Positions 5,074 through 13,903 of a stretch of 14,377 nt of DNA are shown in pieces. The stretch is from contig DATEGA010000317.1 of the NCBI GenBank assembly GCA_035280345.1, positions 1 to 14,377 of the forward strand. The letters are read 5' to 3'. Origin of the DNA: DASSJF01 sp035280345. Lineage in GTDB: Bacteria; Sysuimicrobiota; Sysuimicrobiia; Sysuimicrobiales; Segetimicrobiaceae. The notes beneath the pieces were generated by a model. The model saw nothing but the letters and a program-made list of their open reading frames with translations. It had not been told where the DNA came from and searched no databases. The position numbers and the translations under genes are program-made. How positions within the stretch are numbered: the first letter of the stretch is position 1; the number at the start of each line of letters is the position of its first letter.

Positions 5074-7002
5074 ATGGACCAGAGCGCAGATCGCAGCACA
5101 TACGACGCACAACAGATTCAAGTGCTCGAGGGCCTCGAAGGGGTTCGCCGCCGTCCCGGCATGTACGTGGGCAGCACAGGCGGCCGGGGCCTCCACCACC
5201 TGGTGTTCGAAGTGGTCGACAACAGCGTCGACGAAGCCCTCGCCGGCTACGCCAAGCGCATCGACGTCACCATCCATAAAGACAACAGCGTCACCGTCAC
5301 CGACGACGGCCGGGGCATTCCCGTCGACAACGTCCCGAAGGTCGGCAAGCCCGCGGTAGAGGTCGTCATGACGATGCTCCACGCCGGCGGCAAGTTCGGG
5401 GGCGGCGGCTACAAGATCTCGGGCGGCCTGCACGGGGTCGGCGTCTCCGTTGTCAACGCACTCTCGGAGTGGCTCGAGGTTGAAGTGCAGCGCGACGGCA
5501 AGCGCTACAGCCAGCGCTTCGAGCGTGGCAAGCGTGCGACGCCGCTGCGGGCAACCGGGAAGTCCTCAAAGACCGGTACGATCGTCACGTTCAAAGCCGA
5601 TCCGGAAATTTTTGACGCGACCGAGTACGAAGCCCAGATTTTGGCCGAGCGGCTCGACGAGCTCGCCTACCTGAACGCCGGCCTCGTGCTCACGCTGCTC
5701 GACGAGCGCTCCGGCGAGCGCCAGGAGTTCGTCCACAAGGGCGGGATCGCGGAGCTCGTCGCGGCGCAAAACAAGAACAAGGACGGCCTCGGCAAGCCGA
5801 TCGCCATTCACGGCACACGCGACGGTGTCGAGGTTGACGCGGCGATCCAGTATAACGCCGGCTACCTCGAGCACGTCTTCACGTACGTGAACACGATCAA
5901 CACGACCGAGGGGGGCACGCATCTCGTCGGCTTCCGGTCGGCGCTCACGCGCATGATCAACGACTACGCGCGCCGGCAAGGGTTGATCAAGAACGGCGAC
6001 CTGACGATCCAGGGCGACGACGTGCGCGAAGGCCTCACCGCGGCGCTCTCCGTGAAGCTGCCGGAGCCACAGTTCGAAGGCCAGACGAAAACGAAGCTCG
6101 GCAACCCCGAGGTCAAGGGCATCGTCGAATCGATCGTCGGCGAGTCGCTCGGCGAGTACTTCGAGACGCATCCGGCCGACGGCAAGAGGATCGTCGCGAA
6201 GGCGATCCAGGCCGCCCGCGCGCGCGAGGCGGCCCGCCAGGCCCGTGAGCTCGTGCGCCGCAAGAATGCCCTCGACATCAGCACGCTGCCCGGCAAGCTC
6301 GCCGACTGCGCGGAGAAAGATCCGACGAAGTGCGAGCTGTTCGTCGTTGAGGGCGAGTCAGCCGGCGGCAGCGCGAAGTCGGGTCGGGACCGCCACTTCC
6401 AGGCGATCCTGCCGATCCAGGGCAAGATCCTGAACGTCGAGAAGGCCCGCCAGGATAAGATGCTCGGCCACGAGGAGATCCGCGCGCTGATCACCGCGGT
6501 CGGCACCGGCATCGACAAAGAGTTCGCGTTCGACAAGCGCCGCTATGACCGCATTATTCTGATGGCCGACGCCGACGTGGACGGCGCGCACATCCGCACG
6601 CTCCTTCTGACGTTCCTTTACCGCTACATGCCGGAGATGATCCACCACGGCAAGGTGTTCATCGCGCAGCCGCCCCTATACCTGGTCACGGCGGGCAAAG
6701 AGCGGCACTACGCCTACACCGACGACCAGCGCGACGAGGTCACCAAACAGCTGACGAAGCGCGGGGCGAACTTCGAGGTGCAGCGCTACAAGGGCCTCGC
6801 CGAGATGAACCCCGAGCAGTTGTGGGAGACTACCATGAACCCGGCGACGCGGACGCTGCTTCAAGTGGAGCTCGACGACACCGACGCCAACGGGTCGGGC
6901 GACGTCGACCAGCTGTTCAAGACGCTGATGGGCGACGAGGTCGAGCCGCGTCGGCAGTTCATCCAGAAATACGCCAAGGAAGTCCGCAACCTTGACATCT
7001 AG
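5074..7002 (+). CDS. gyrB: DNA gyrase subunit B
   Basis: ATPase subunit of DNA gyrase, which introduces negative supercoils as a GyrA2GyrB2 complex. It has 642 residues, the compact Gram-positive-like form without the E. coli insert. The GHKL ATPase domain shows EVVDNSVDEA (46-55), DDGRGIP (77-83) and LHAGGKFGGGGYKISGGLHGVG (102-123). The transducer domain follows, then the TOPRIM domain with EGESAGGSA from Glu426 and DADVDG at 499-504 as metal-binding acids, and the C-terminal QRYKGLAEMNPEQLWETTM tail. GGAGGAG (5056-5062) lies 11 nt before the ATG, and the 216-nt upstream region holds candidate control elements. Codon use is strongly GC-ending. gyrA follows after 13 nt, so the two are co-transcribed. 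Confidence 0.98.
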   Translation: MDQSADRSTYDAQQIQVLEGLEGVRRRPGMYVGSTGGRGLHHLVFEVVDNSVDEALAGYAKRIDVTIHKDNSVTVTDDGRGIPVDNVPKVGKPAVEVVMTMLHAGGKFGGGGYKISGGLHGVGVSVVNALSEWLEVEVQRDGKRYSQRFERGKRATPLRATGKSSKTGTIVTFKADPEIFDATEYEAQILAERLDELAYLNAGLVLTLLDERSGERQEFVHKGGIAELVAAQNKNKDGLGKPIAIHGTRDGVEVDAAIQYNAGYLEHVFTYVNTINTTEGGTHLVGFRSALTRMINDYARRQGLIKNGDLTIQGDDVREGLTAALSVKLPEPQFEGQTKTKLGNPEVKGIVESIVGESLGEYFETHPADGKRIVAKAIQAARAREAARQARELVRRKNALDISTLPGKLADCAEKDPTKCELFVVEGESAGGSAKSGRDRHFQAILPIQGKILNVEKARQDKMLGHEEIRALITAVGTGIDKEFAFDKRRYDRIILMADADVDGAHIRTLLLTFLYRYMPEMIHHGKVFIAQPPLYLVTAGKERHYAYTDDQRDEVTKQLTKRGANFEVQRYKGLAEMNPEQLWETTMNPATRTLLQVELDDTDANGSGDVDQLFKTLMGDEVEPRRQFIQKYAKEVRNLDI

Positions 7003-7015
7003 GGACGCCTGACCG

Positions 7016-9454
<2,439 letters not shown>

Positions 9455-9483
9455 CGGCGGATCGGCGATCCGGTAGCGGTCTT

Positions 9484-9521
9484 CGGGCGGCGCGTGCAGG
9501 CGTGCCGCCCGTGAACGTTTT
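9484..9521 (+). terminator. Probable transcription terminator after gyrA
   Basis: CGGGCGGCGCG (9484-9494) pairs with CGTGCCGCCCG (9501-9511), an 11-bp stem with one G-T pair and a 6-nt loop. TTTT follows at 9518-9521 after a 6-nt gap. A smaller hairpin CGGATC-GGC-GATCCG (9458-9472) lies just upstream. The T-run is short and displaced, so this is probable rather than certain. The rest of the 9455-9604 gap holds only a small stem (GTCTCC/GGAGAC, 9570-9586) before the next Shine-Dalgarno. Confidence 0.55.
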
Positions 9522-9604
9522 CAGCAGGGGGGACGCGACCCGCGCGGCGAAGTGAGATCGCGGCGGAAGGTCTCCGTGAGGGAGACTGCCGGAGGGGCGA
9601 CGCG

Positions 9605-10114
9605 ATGGACGCCGGAGTCGCGGCAGTTCAAGAACACCTCGATGACGTGTGGGAGTCGCTGCTCGCCGCGGTGCGCGAGATCGACGATGACCTGCTGCAG
9701 TGGTGCCCTGGTCCCGAGTTCAACTCCGTCGCGATTCTGCTGCGCCACCTCGCCGGCAGCGAGCGGTGGTGGATCGGCGAGCAGATCGGCGGTGAGCCGG
9801 CCCACCGCAACCGCGACGCCGAGTTCGTGCACGACAATCCGCCGCGGGCCGCGGTGCTGCGCGCAGTCGAGGAGGCGAGAGCACTCACGCGCCGCGTGCT
9901 GAGCGGCGTGACCGCGGCGGACCTCCAGGAACCGGTCCCCGCCAAGACCCAGCGCCTCTCGTCGCCCGAACGGGCCACGAAGCACTGGGCGTTATTGCAC
10001 TACCTCGAGCATCTCGGATACCATCGCGGCCAGATCCTGCTGCTCCGCAACCTGGGCCGTAAGATGTCGGCTTCGGCCGCCCCCGCCCGCCGCGAGGGCG
10101 TCGCCGGCCGGTAG
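9605..10114 (+). CDS. DinB/DUF664-fold putative metal-dependent protein
   Basis: A 169-residue four-helix protein of the DinB superfamily (DinB, DUF664, DUF1572, YfiT-like), whose members bind a divalent metal through three histidines and include bacillithiol or mycothiol transferases and hydrolases. The first histidine is His48 in SVAILLRHLAGSERWW, and the others are His136 and His140 in HYLEHLGYHRGQILLLRNLG. This spacing and the final H-x-x-x-H-R-GQ helix are diagnostic. The substrate cannot be inferred. GGAGG (9591-9595) lies 9 nt before the ATG. The gene follows the probable gyr terminator, but no promoter was recognised. The next gene begins 10 nt after its stop. The last 18 residues are an unstructured Ala/Arg-rich tail. 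This is not the DinB polymerase despite the shared name. Confidence 0.85.
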   Translation: MDAGVAAVQEHLDDVWESLLAAVREIDDDLLQWCPGPEFNSVAILLRHLAGSERWWIGEQIGGEPAHRNRDAEFVHDNPPRAAVLRAVEEARALTRRVLSGVTAADLQEPVPAKTQRLSSPERATKHWALLHYLEHLGYHRGQILLLRNLGRKMSASAAPARREGVAGR

Positions 10115-10124
10115 CCTCCCGCCA

Positions 10125-10652
10125 ATGCGCTGGGAGCTCTGCCGCCGCACGCACGACCGCCTGCGCCGCATCGTCGGGGCGCTCAAATTCTCTCACGTGG
10201 ACCCGTCGCGCATTTTCTGCGTCCGTGGGTACGGGTCGACGTCCGAGGCGTGGGCGCGGATCTGGGGCCTGCCGAGCCTGTGGCAACAGGTGCTGGAAAT
10301 CGGCCCGGCCTACGTCGTCGAGATCATTGAACCGGAGTTCAGCCGGCTGCCGGAAGACGAGCAGGACCGTATCCTGATCCACGAGCTCCTCCACATCCCG
10401 CGGACCTTCAGCGGCGCGATCCGGCCGCACCGGACGCCGACCTTCCGCATCAACCGCCGGACCGTCGAGCGCTTCTACCAGGAGTACCTCGCCGCCGCCA
10501 CCGGTCGTGCGCCGCAGGCGCGGGACGCGGAGCGGCTGTTGTCGGCCCAGCCGGCCGGCAAAGCGATGGCCGCGATCTCGCCCCGGTCGCCCGCGACCCC
10601 GCGCGCCCACCGCGGGTTGCCCACGAAACCGGCCCGCGGGAGAGCCCGCTAG
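10125..10652 (+). CDS. Putative zinc metallopeptidase (HExxH, phage-metallopeptidase-like)
   Basis: A 175-residue protein whose core resembles the small putative metallopeptidase family found in archaea, some bacteria and phages. LPEDEQDRILIHELLHIP contains the zinc site HELLH (His86, Glu87, His90), followed by RTFSGAIRPHR, where His102 is a candidate third ligand. The upstream block IFCVRGYGSTSEAWARIWGLP and PAYVVEIIEPEFSRL fits a beta-sheet before the active-site helix. There is no signal peptide or membrane segment, so a cytoplasmic location is likely. Substrate and role are unknown. The final 45 residues are a disordered Ala/Arg/Pro-rich tail. Translation probably starts at ATG 10125, close after the DinB-like gene, without a clear Shine-Dalgarno. 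An SprT-like relationship is the main alternative. Confidence 0.75.
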   Translation: MRWELCRRTHDRLRRIVGALKFSHVDPSRIFCVRGYGSTSEAWARIWGLPSLWQQVLEIGPAYVVEIIEPEFSRLPEDEQDRILIHELLHIPRTFSGAIRPHRTPTFRINRRTVERFYQEYLAAATGRAPQARDAERLLSAQPAGKAMAAISPRSPATPRAHRGLPTKPARGRAR

Positions 10653-10797
10653 ACCTACGCTCGATACGTTACAATTGAAGACGGGAACCACCGCGGACCG
10701 CGCGGCCGTTCTTTCTCGCGTGGGGCTCCGCGGATCGTCGCGGCACGCCGTCGGATGCGGCGGGCGTGCCGGCGTGTTACGTCTGACGAGGTGCTCG
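10653..10797 (+). promoter_or_regulatory. Leader region upstream of tatA with -10-like element and hairpin
   Basis: This 145-nt gap contains TACAAT (10670-10675), a 5/6 match to the -10 consensus, without a convincing -35. A 9-bp hairpin follows (10741-10749 with 10763-10771, CGGCACGCC/GGCGTGCCG, 13-nt loop). GAGG (10788-10791) is the tatA Shine-Dalgarno. The element TACAATTGAAG resembles TATAATTGAGG upstream of aroE, suggesting that both are promoters of the same kind. Confidence 0.4.
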
Positions 10798-11211
10798 ATG
10801 TTCGATAATCCGGAGAAACTCTTCATCCTCTTTGTGATCGCTCTCTTGATCTTCGGGCCGTCGAAACTCGCCACGCTCGGCGCGTCGCTCGGCCGCTCGA
10901 TCCGGGATTTTCGAAGCGCGGTGCGGGGGGCGCACGACGAGTTTCGGACGGCCGTTCAGGAGCACGTCGATTCCGTGAACACGGCCCTGCCGTCCCCGGA
11001 GTCGATGTCGCTTGAGACGACGGCGGCGCCGGAGGTCGATTACGGAACCGCGATGAGCACCCCGGCCACGCCCGGCGCGGCGGACTTGGCCGTCTCTCCG
11101 GCATCGGCGGAGCCGGGCGCGCCGCCCGTTCCGCCGGCCGTCGAGGACGATCCGGCCTCGCTGACGTCCGAGCCGACCGCTGCCGCGTTGAAGGAGAGTC
11201 TCTCGCACTGA
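10798..11211 (+). CDS. tatA: Sec-independent translocase subunit TatA/TatE-type
   Basis: A 137-residue TatA-family protein of the twin-arginine export system, which moves folded proteins across the cytoplasmic membrane. A short N-terminal membrane helix (LFILFVIALLIFG, about 8-20) meets the hinge FGPSKL (19-24), followed by the amphipathic helix LATLGASLGRSIRDFRSAV, the TatA/TatB signature. The ATG at 10798 is chosen because it places the helix at the N-terminus and has GAGG 6 nt upstream; the frame is open further upstream. About 90 C-terminal residues are Ala/Pro/Ser/Glu-rich and probably disordered, longer than in many TatA proteins. No tatC is visible nearby. The stop overlaps the next gene's likely CTG start. 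TatB is an alternative that sequence cannot exclude. Confidence 0.88.
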   Translation: MFDNPEKLFILFVIALLIFGPSKLATLGASLGRSIRDFRSAVRGAHDEFRTAVQEHVDSVNTALPSPESMSLETTAAPEVDYGTAMSTPATPGAADLAVSPASAEPGAPPVPPAVEDDPASLTSEPTAAALKESLSH

Positions 11212-11912
11212 CCCGCGTCTACCTGATCCGTCACGGGCAAACCGGCTGGAACGCGGAGGCGCGGCTCCAAGGTCAGTGCGACAGTCCGCTCTCCGACGCC
11301 GGCCGCGCGCAGATCGAGCGGGTGGCGCGCGCCCTGGCCGCGGTCCCGCTTCGCGCCGTGTACAGCAGCCCGCTATGCCGCGCCCTCGACACCGCCTCGG
11401 CGATCGCGGTCGAGCACCGTCTCGCCGTCGTTGCCGTCGACGCGCTCAAGGAAATCGCGCTCGGCGCCTGGGAGGGGCTGACCACTGACGAAGTTGCCGC
11501 CCGATACCCCGACCTGCTCGCGGCCCGGCGACGGGACCCGCTCCACGTCGCCCCGCCGGGCGGGGAGACGATTCGCGAGGTGCGCGATCGGGCGGTGCCC
11601 GCGGTGGAGGCAATCATCGCGGCGCATGCCGGCGAGACCGTCGCGATTGTGGCCCACGGTGCCGTTAACAAGACCGTGCTGCTGAGCGTGCTCGGGTTGC
11701 CGCTGGAGACCTACGGCCGGATGCCGCAGGACAACGCGGGGTTCAACGTGCTCGAGTGGGAGGCGGGCGCGGCGCGCGTCGCCGTCGTCAACGAGACGAG
11801 TCACCTTGCCGGGCTACCGACTCCCCGGGAGGGGTGGGCGCGGTCGCGTGCGGATAAGTGCGAAAAACCAGCAGCGCCGCCAGCGTACACGCCCCTGCCA
11901 GAACCGGAATAA
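11208..11912 (+). CDS. Histidine phosphatase family protein (phosphoglycerate-mutase-like)
   Basis: A phosphomonoesterase of the histidine phosphatase superfamily, branch 1 (CobC, GpmB, PhoE relatives). TRVYLIRHGQTGWN carries the phosphate-accepting His9 in the RHG motif. LQGQCDSPLSDAG, YSSPLCRALDTA (Arg58), ALGAWEG with Glu82 and VAHGAVNKT with His150 complete the active site. The exact substrate is not predictable. The frame has no ATG, GTG or TTG before the RHG motif. CTG at 11208 fits: AAGGAGA (11191-11197) lies 10 nt upstream, and it overlaps the tatA stop as CTGA. An in-frame start at 11322 would delete the catalytic histidine. The protein would have 234 residues. Its last 30 or so, after the natural end at NETSHLAG, lie antisense to the transporter gene. 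Confidence 0.88.
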   Translation: MTRVYLIRHGQTGWNAEARLQGQCDSPLSDAGRAQIERVARALAAVPLRAVYSSPLCRALDTASAIAVEHRLAVVAVDALKEIALGAWEGLTTDEVAARYPDLLAARRRDPLHVAPPGGETIREVRDRAVPAVEAIIAAHAGETVAIVAHGAVNKTVLLSVLGLPLETYGRMPQDNAGFNVLEWEAGAARVAVVNETSHLAGLPTPREGWARSRADKCEKPAAPPAYTPLPEPE

Positions 11913-13134
11913 GGCGGAGCCCGAGGGTCTGTCCCCGGCTGTAGCCGAGGCTGAGCACGAGGCCGAGGAGCGCCGAGGCCAGCGCGGTCGCGCCGTTCAG
12001 GACGAGGCCCTGGACCGCGTAAAACATCGCCTCTCGCGGAAGCCCGGTGGCCCGCGCGTCCGATTCCGCGATGTCGGCGAGGAGGAAGTTCGGGAGGACG
12101 AGCAGCCCGGCCAGCGGAGCCGCGGCGAGCACGATCAGCGCGTACCCTTGGGCGGCGGCCGCGAACGGCATGCCGCGCAGCCCGATCGCGCCGATCAGCG
12201 GAACCACCACCGTGGCGGCCGCGAGCGTCCAGGTCAGCGCGCCGGAAGTGCCCAGCGCGCGGGTCAGACGGCCGATAACCGGGAGGACGGCGAGGGTGCA
12301 CACGAAGACGGCGCCGAGCGCCACCGGGACCAAATCCCGCGGTAGGCCCATCAGCACCGTGACCACGTAGACGGCGACCGTGTTGACCATGCTCGTGCCG
12401 AGCCAGAGCAGCGCGAGTGAGAGCAGGTAGATCCGGTAGCCCCGATGGCGCAGTACCGCGCCGATTTCGCGCCAAAACGTTCCCCGGCGCGTCTCGACCT
12501 TCGCCGGCGTCTCCTCGGATCGGACGCGCGCCGCGACGATCCACAGCGCCGCGAGCGCGAGCACCGCGAGCGTCACGCCCATTCCGCCGAAGCCCCAGCG
12601 CGCGATCAGCCAGGCCGAGGCGATCATGGCGACCCCGACGCCGGCGAGCGATCCGCTCGCCTGCCACGATGCGGCCGCGGCCCGGCCGCGCCCGTCCGGC
12701 GTCATCTCCGGAAGCATCGCGGCGTACGGGTTCATTACGAACGAGAAGAGGAAGAAGAATGCGGCGAGCGTTGCGGCGGCGTAGGCGAAGAGCGCGCCCT
12801 GGGGCGCCTGCGGTGGCATCCACAGCAGCGCGAAGCACGCCGCCAGCGCGGGCGCGCCCGCGGCGATAAACGGCCGGCGGCGGCCCCACCGCGTGCGGCT
12901 GCGGTCGCTCCAGAAGGCCACCGGCGGATTGCTGACCGAGTTGACGATCCGTCCGACCGCGAGGGCGAGCCCGACGAGCGTCGGCGGCAGGAGCGTGGCG
13001 CCCTGGCCGGCCGGAGGCGCATAGAAAAAGACGAGCCACAGCAGGATCGTCTGCAGCAGCACGCTCGCGCCGAACGCGCCGCTCCCGTACAGGGCGAAGA
13101 CGCGGCCGTCGCGCGCGGTGCCCGCGGCCGGCAC
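11788..13134 (-). CDS. GPH/MelB-type MFS sugar:cation symporter
   Basis: A 448-residue membrane transporter with about 12 predicted hydrophobic helices. The loop DRSRTRWGRRRP (77-88) is the hallmark of the glycoside-pentoside-hexuronide:cation symporters (MelB group, MFS_2). LADIAESDARATGLPREAMFY (352-372) matches the second conserved loop near helix 10-11, and NPYAAMLPEMTPDGRGRA is the usual central motif. Sugar or a related solute is the likely cargo, by family only. Translation begins at GTG 13134, directly after the TAA of the phosphoribosyltransferase (TAAGTG), implying coupled expression. There is no own Shine-Dalgarno, and the preceding in-frame codon is that stop. Its last 125 nt overlap the convergent phosphatase gene, with no terminator between the two. 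Confidence 0.88.
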   Translation of the reverse strand: MPAAGTARDGRVFALYGSGAFGASVLLQTILLWLVFFYAPPAGQGATLLPPTLVGLALAVGRIVNSVSNPPVAFWSDRSRTRWGRRRPFIAAGAPALAACFALLWMPPQAPQGALFAYAAATLAAFFFLFSFVMNPYAAMLPEMTPDGRGRAAAASWQASGSLAGVGVAMIASAWLIARWGFGGMGVTLAVLALAALWIVAARVRSEETPAKVETRRGTFWREIGAVLRHRGYRIYLLSLALLWLGTSMVNTVAVYVVTVLMGLPRDLVPVALGAVFVCTLAVLPVIGRLTRALGTSGALTWTLAAATVVVPLIGAIGLRGMPFAAAAQGYALIVLAAAPLAGLLVLPNFLLADIAESDARATGLPREAMFYAVQGLVLNGATALASALLGLVLSLGYSRGQTLGLRLIPVLAGACTLAALLVFRTYPHATAPTPPGESVARQGDSSR

Positions 13135-13713
13135 TTATTTGGTGAAGATCGGGAGCGTACCGAGATGAATCAGGTTCGGATCCCGGTAGCCGCCCTCTTC
13201 GAGGAGGACGGCCGCGCGCGCCACGACGTGGGCGTTGACGCGCTCGAGCAGCTCGTCGACGGCGCGCAGGCTGCCGCCGGTGCTGACGACATCGTCCACC
13301 ACGGCGACGCGCCTGTCGCGGACCCGCTTCGCGTCCGCCCCGTCGAGGACCAGTATCTGCGCCGCGGCGGTGGTGATCGACTTCACCTGGACGGTCAGCG
13401 CGTCTTTCATGTACCCCTTGACGCTCTTCCGGCAGACCGCGTACGGAAAGTACCGGCCCGCGCGCTCGTCGGAGAGGTATGTTGCCACCATATGCGCGAG
13501 CGGCAGGGCCTTCGCCTCGACCGAGACGATGCAGTCGAAGGCGAGCGGTCGCAGCCGATCGGCCAGCAGGCGCGCGCAGGCGTTCGTGAGCTCGACGTCG
13601 CCCCAGAGAACGAACGCCGCGATCCACAGCGAATCCGTGATCTTGACGATGGGCAGCCGGCGCCGGAGACCCGCCACCGTGATTTCGTAGGAATCCTGGC
13701 CTTCATAACGCAT
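13135..13713 (-). CDS. PRPP-dependent phosphoribosyltransferase (Apt/PyrE-like)
   Basis: A 192-residue type I phosphoribosyltransferase. The PRPP-binding signature is VAVVDDVVSTGGS (136-148), with two acidic residues before the small-residue loop. The block SVEAKALPLAHMVA, then YAVCRKSVKGYM and VQVKSITT, is characteristic of a subgroup annotated as adenine phosphoribosyltransferase-like proteins; nucleobase salvage is inferred, and the base is not established. The ATG at 13713 is chosen because family members begin near the ITVAGLRRRLPIVKI strand. It has no clear Shine-Dalgarno. The frame is open to a GTG at 13815, and a GGAGGAG upstream could serve a longer form. The adjoining symporter gene starts immediately at its stop. 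aroE is divergent. Confidence 0.85.
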   Translation of the reverse strand: MRYEGQDSYEITVAGLRRRLPIVKITDSLWIAAFVLWGDVELTNACARLLADRLRPLAFDCIVSVEAKALPLAHMVATYLSDERAGRYFPYAVCRKSVKGYMKDALTVQVKSITTAAAQILVLDGADAKRVRDRRVAVVDDVVSTGGSLRAVDELLERVNAHVVARAAVLLEEGGYRDPNLIHLGTLPIFTK

Positions 13714-13793
13714 GCGAACTGATTCGGCGGCCGCCCGAGCGCCCCTGTGCGGCAGGCCGAAGATGAGCCCCAATGGGCGTCCGGACCGCAGGC

Positions 13794-13823
13794 TTGTGCC
13801 GCTCCTCCGAAGCACCCTATAAT
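13794..13823 (+). promoter_or_regulatory. Possible promoter for aroE
   Basis: TATAAT (13818-13823) is a perfect -10 hexamer in GC-rich DNA, preceded at 18 nt by TTGTGC (13794-13799), which matches the -35 consensus at only 3/6. It lies 80 nt upstream of the presumed aroE start, within the 190-nt region separating aroE from the divergent phosphoribosyltransferase gene. No clear minus-strand promoter was seen there. Confidence 0.5.
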
Positions 13824-13903
13824 TGAGGCCGCACTAGCCGGCGGGACACGCGGCGTCGCCGGCCCGCGCCGGGAGGTCCACACACGGGAGGGGCTGTACG
13901 GAA

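Noticed and set aside
4537..5433. Minus-strand open frame of 298 codons spanning remB, the gyrB upstream region and the start of gyrB
   Set aside because: No domain or plausible start. It crosses two conserved plus-strand genes and a regulatory region.
9570..9586. Small stem GTCTCC/GGAGAC before the DinB-like gene as a regulatory site
   Set aside because: Only 6 bp in GC-rich DNA; expected by chance and without further support.
11801..13627. Minus-strand open frame of 608 codons across the symporter and phosphoribosyltransferase genes
   Set aside because: The translation is Arg/Ala/Gly-rich without motifs and overlaps two clearly conserved genes in another frame; a high-GC artefact.
12445..13722. 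Plus-strand open frame of 425 codons antisense to the symporter and phosphoribosyltransferase
   Set aside because: Charged low-complexity product with no family features, explained by codon bias of the real minus-strand genes.
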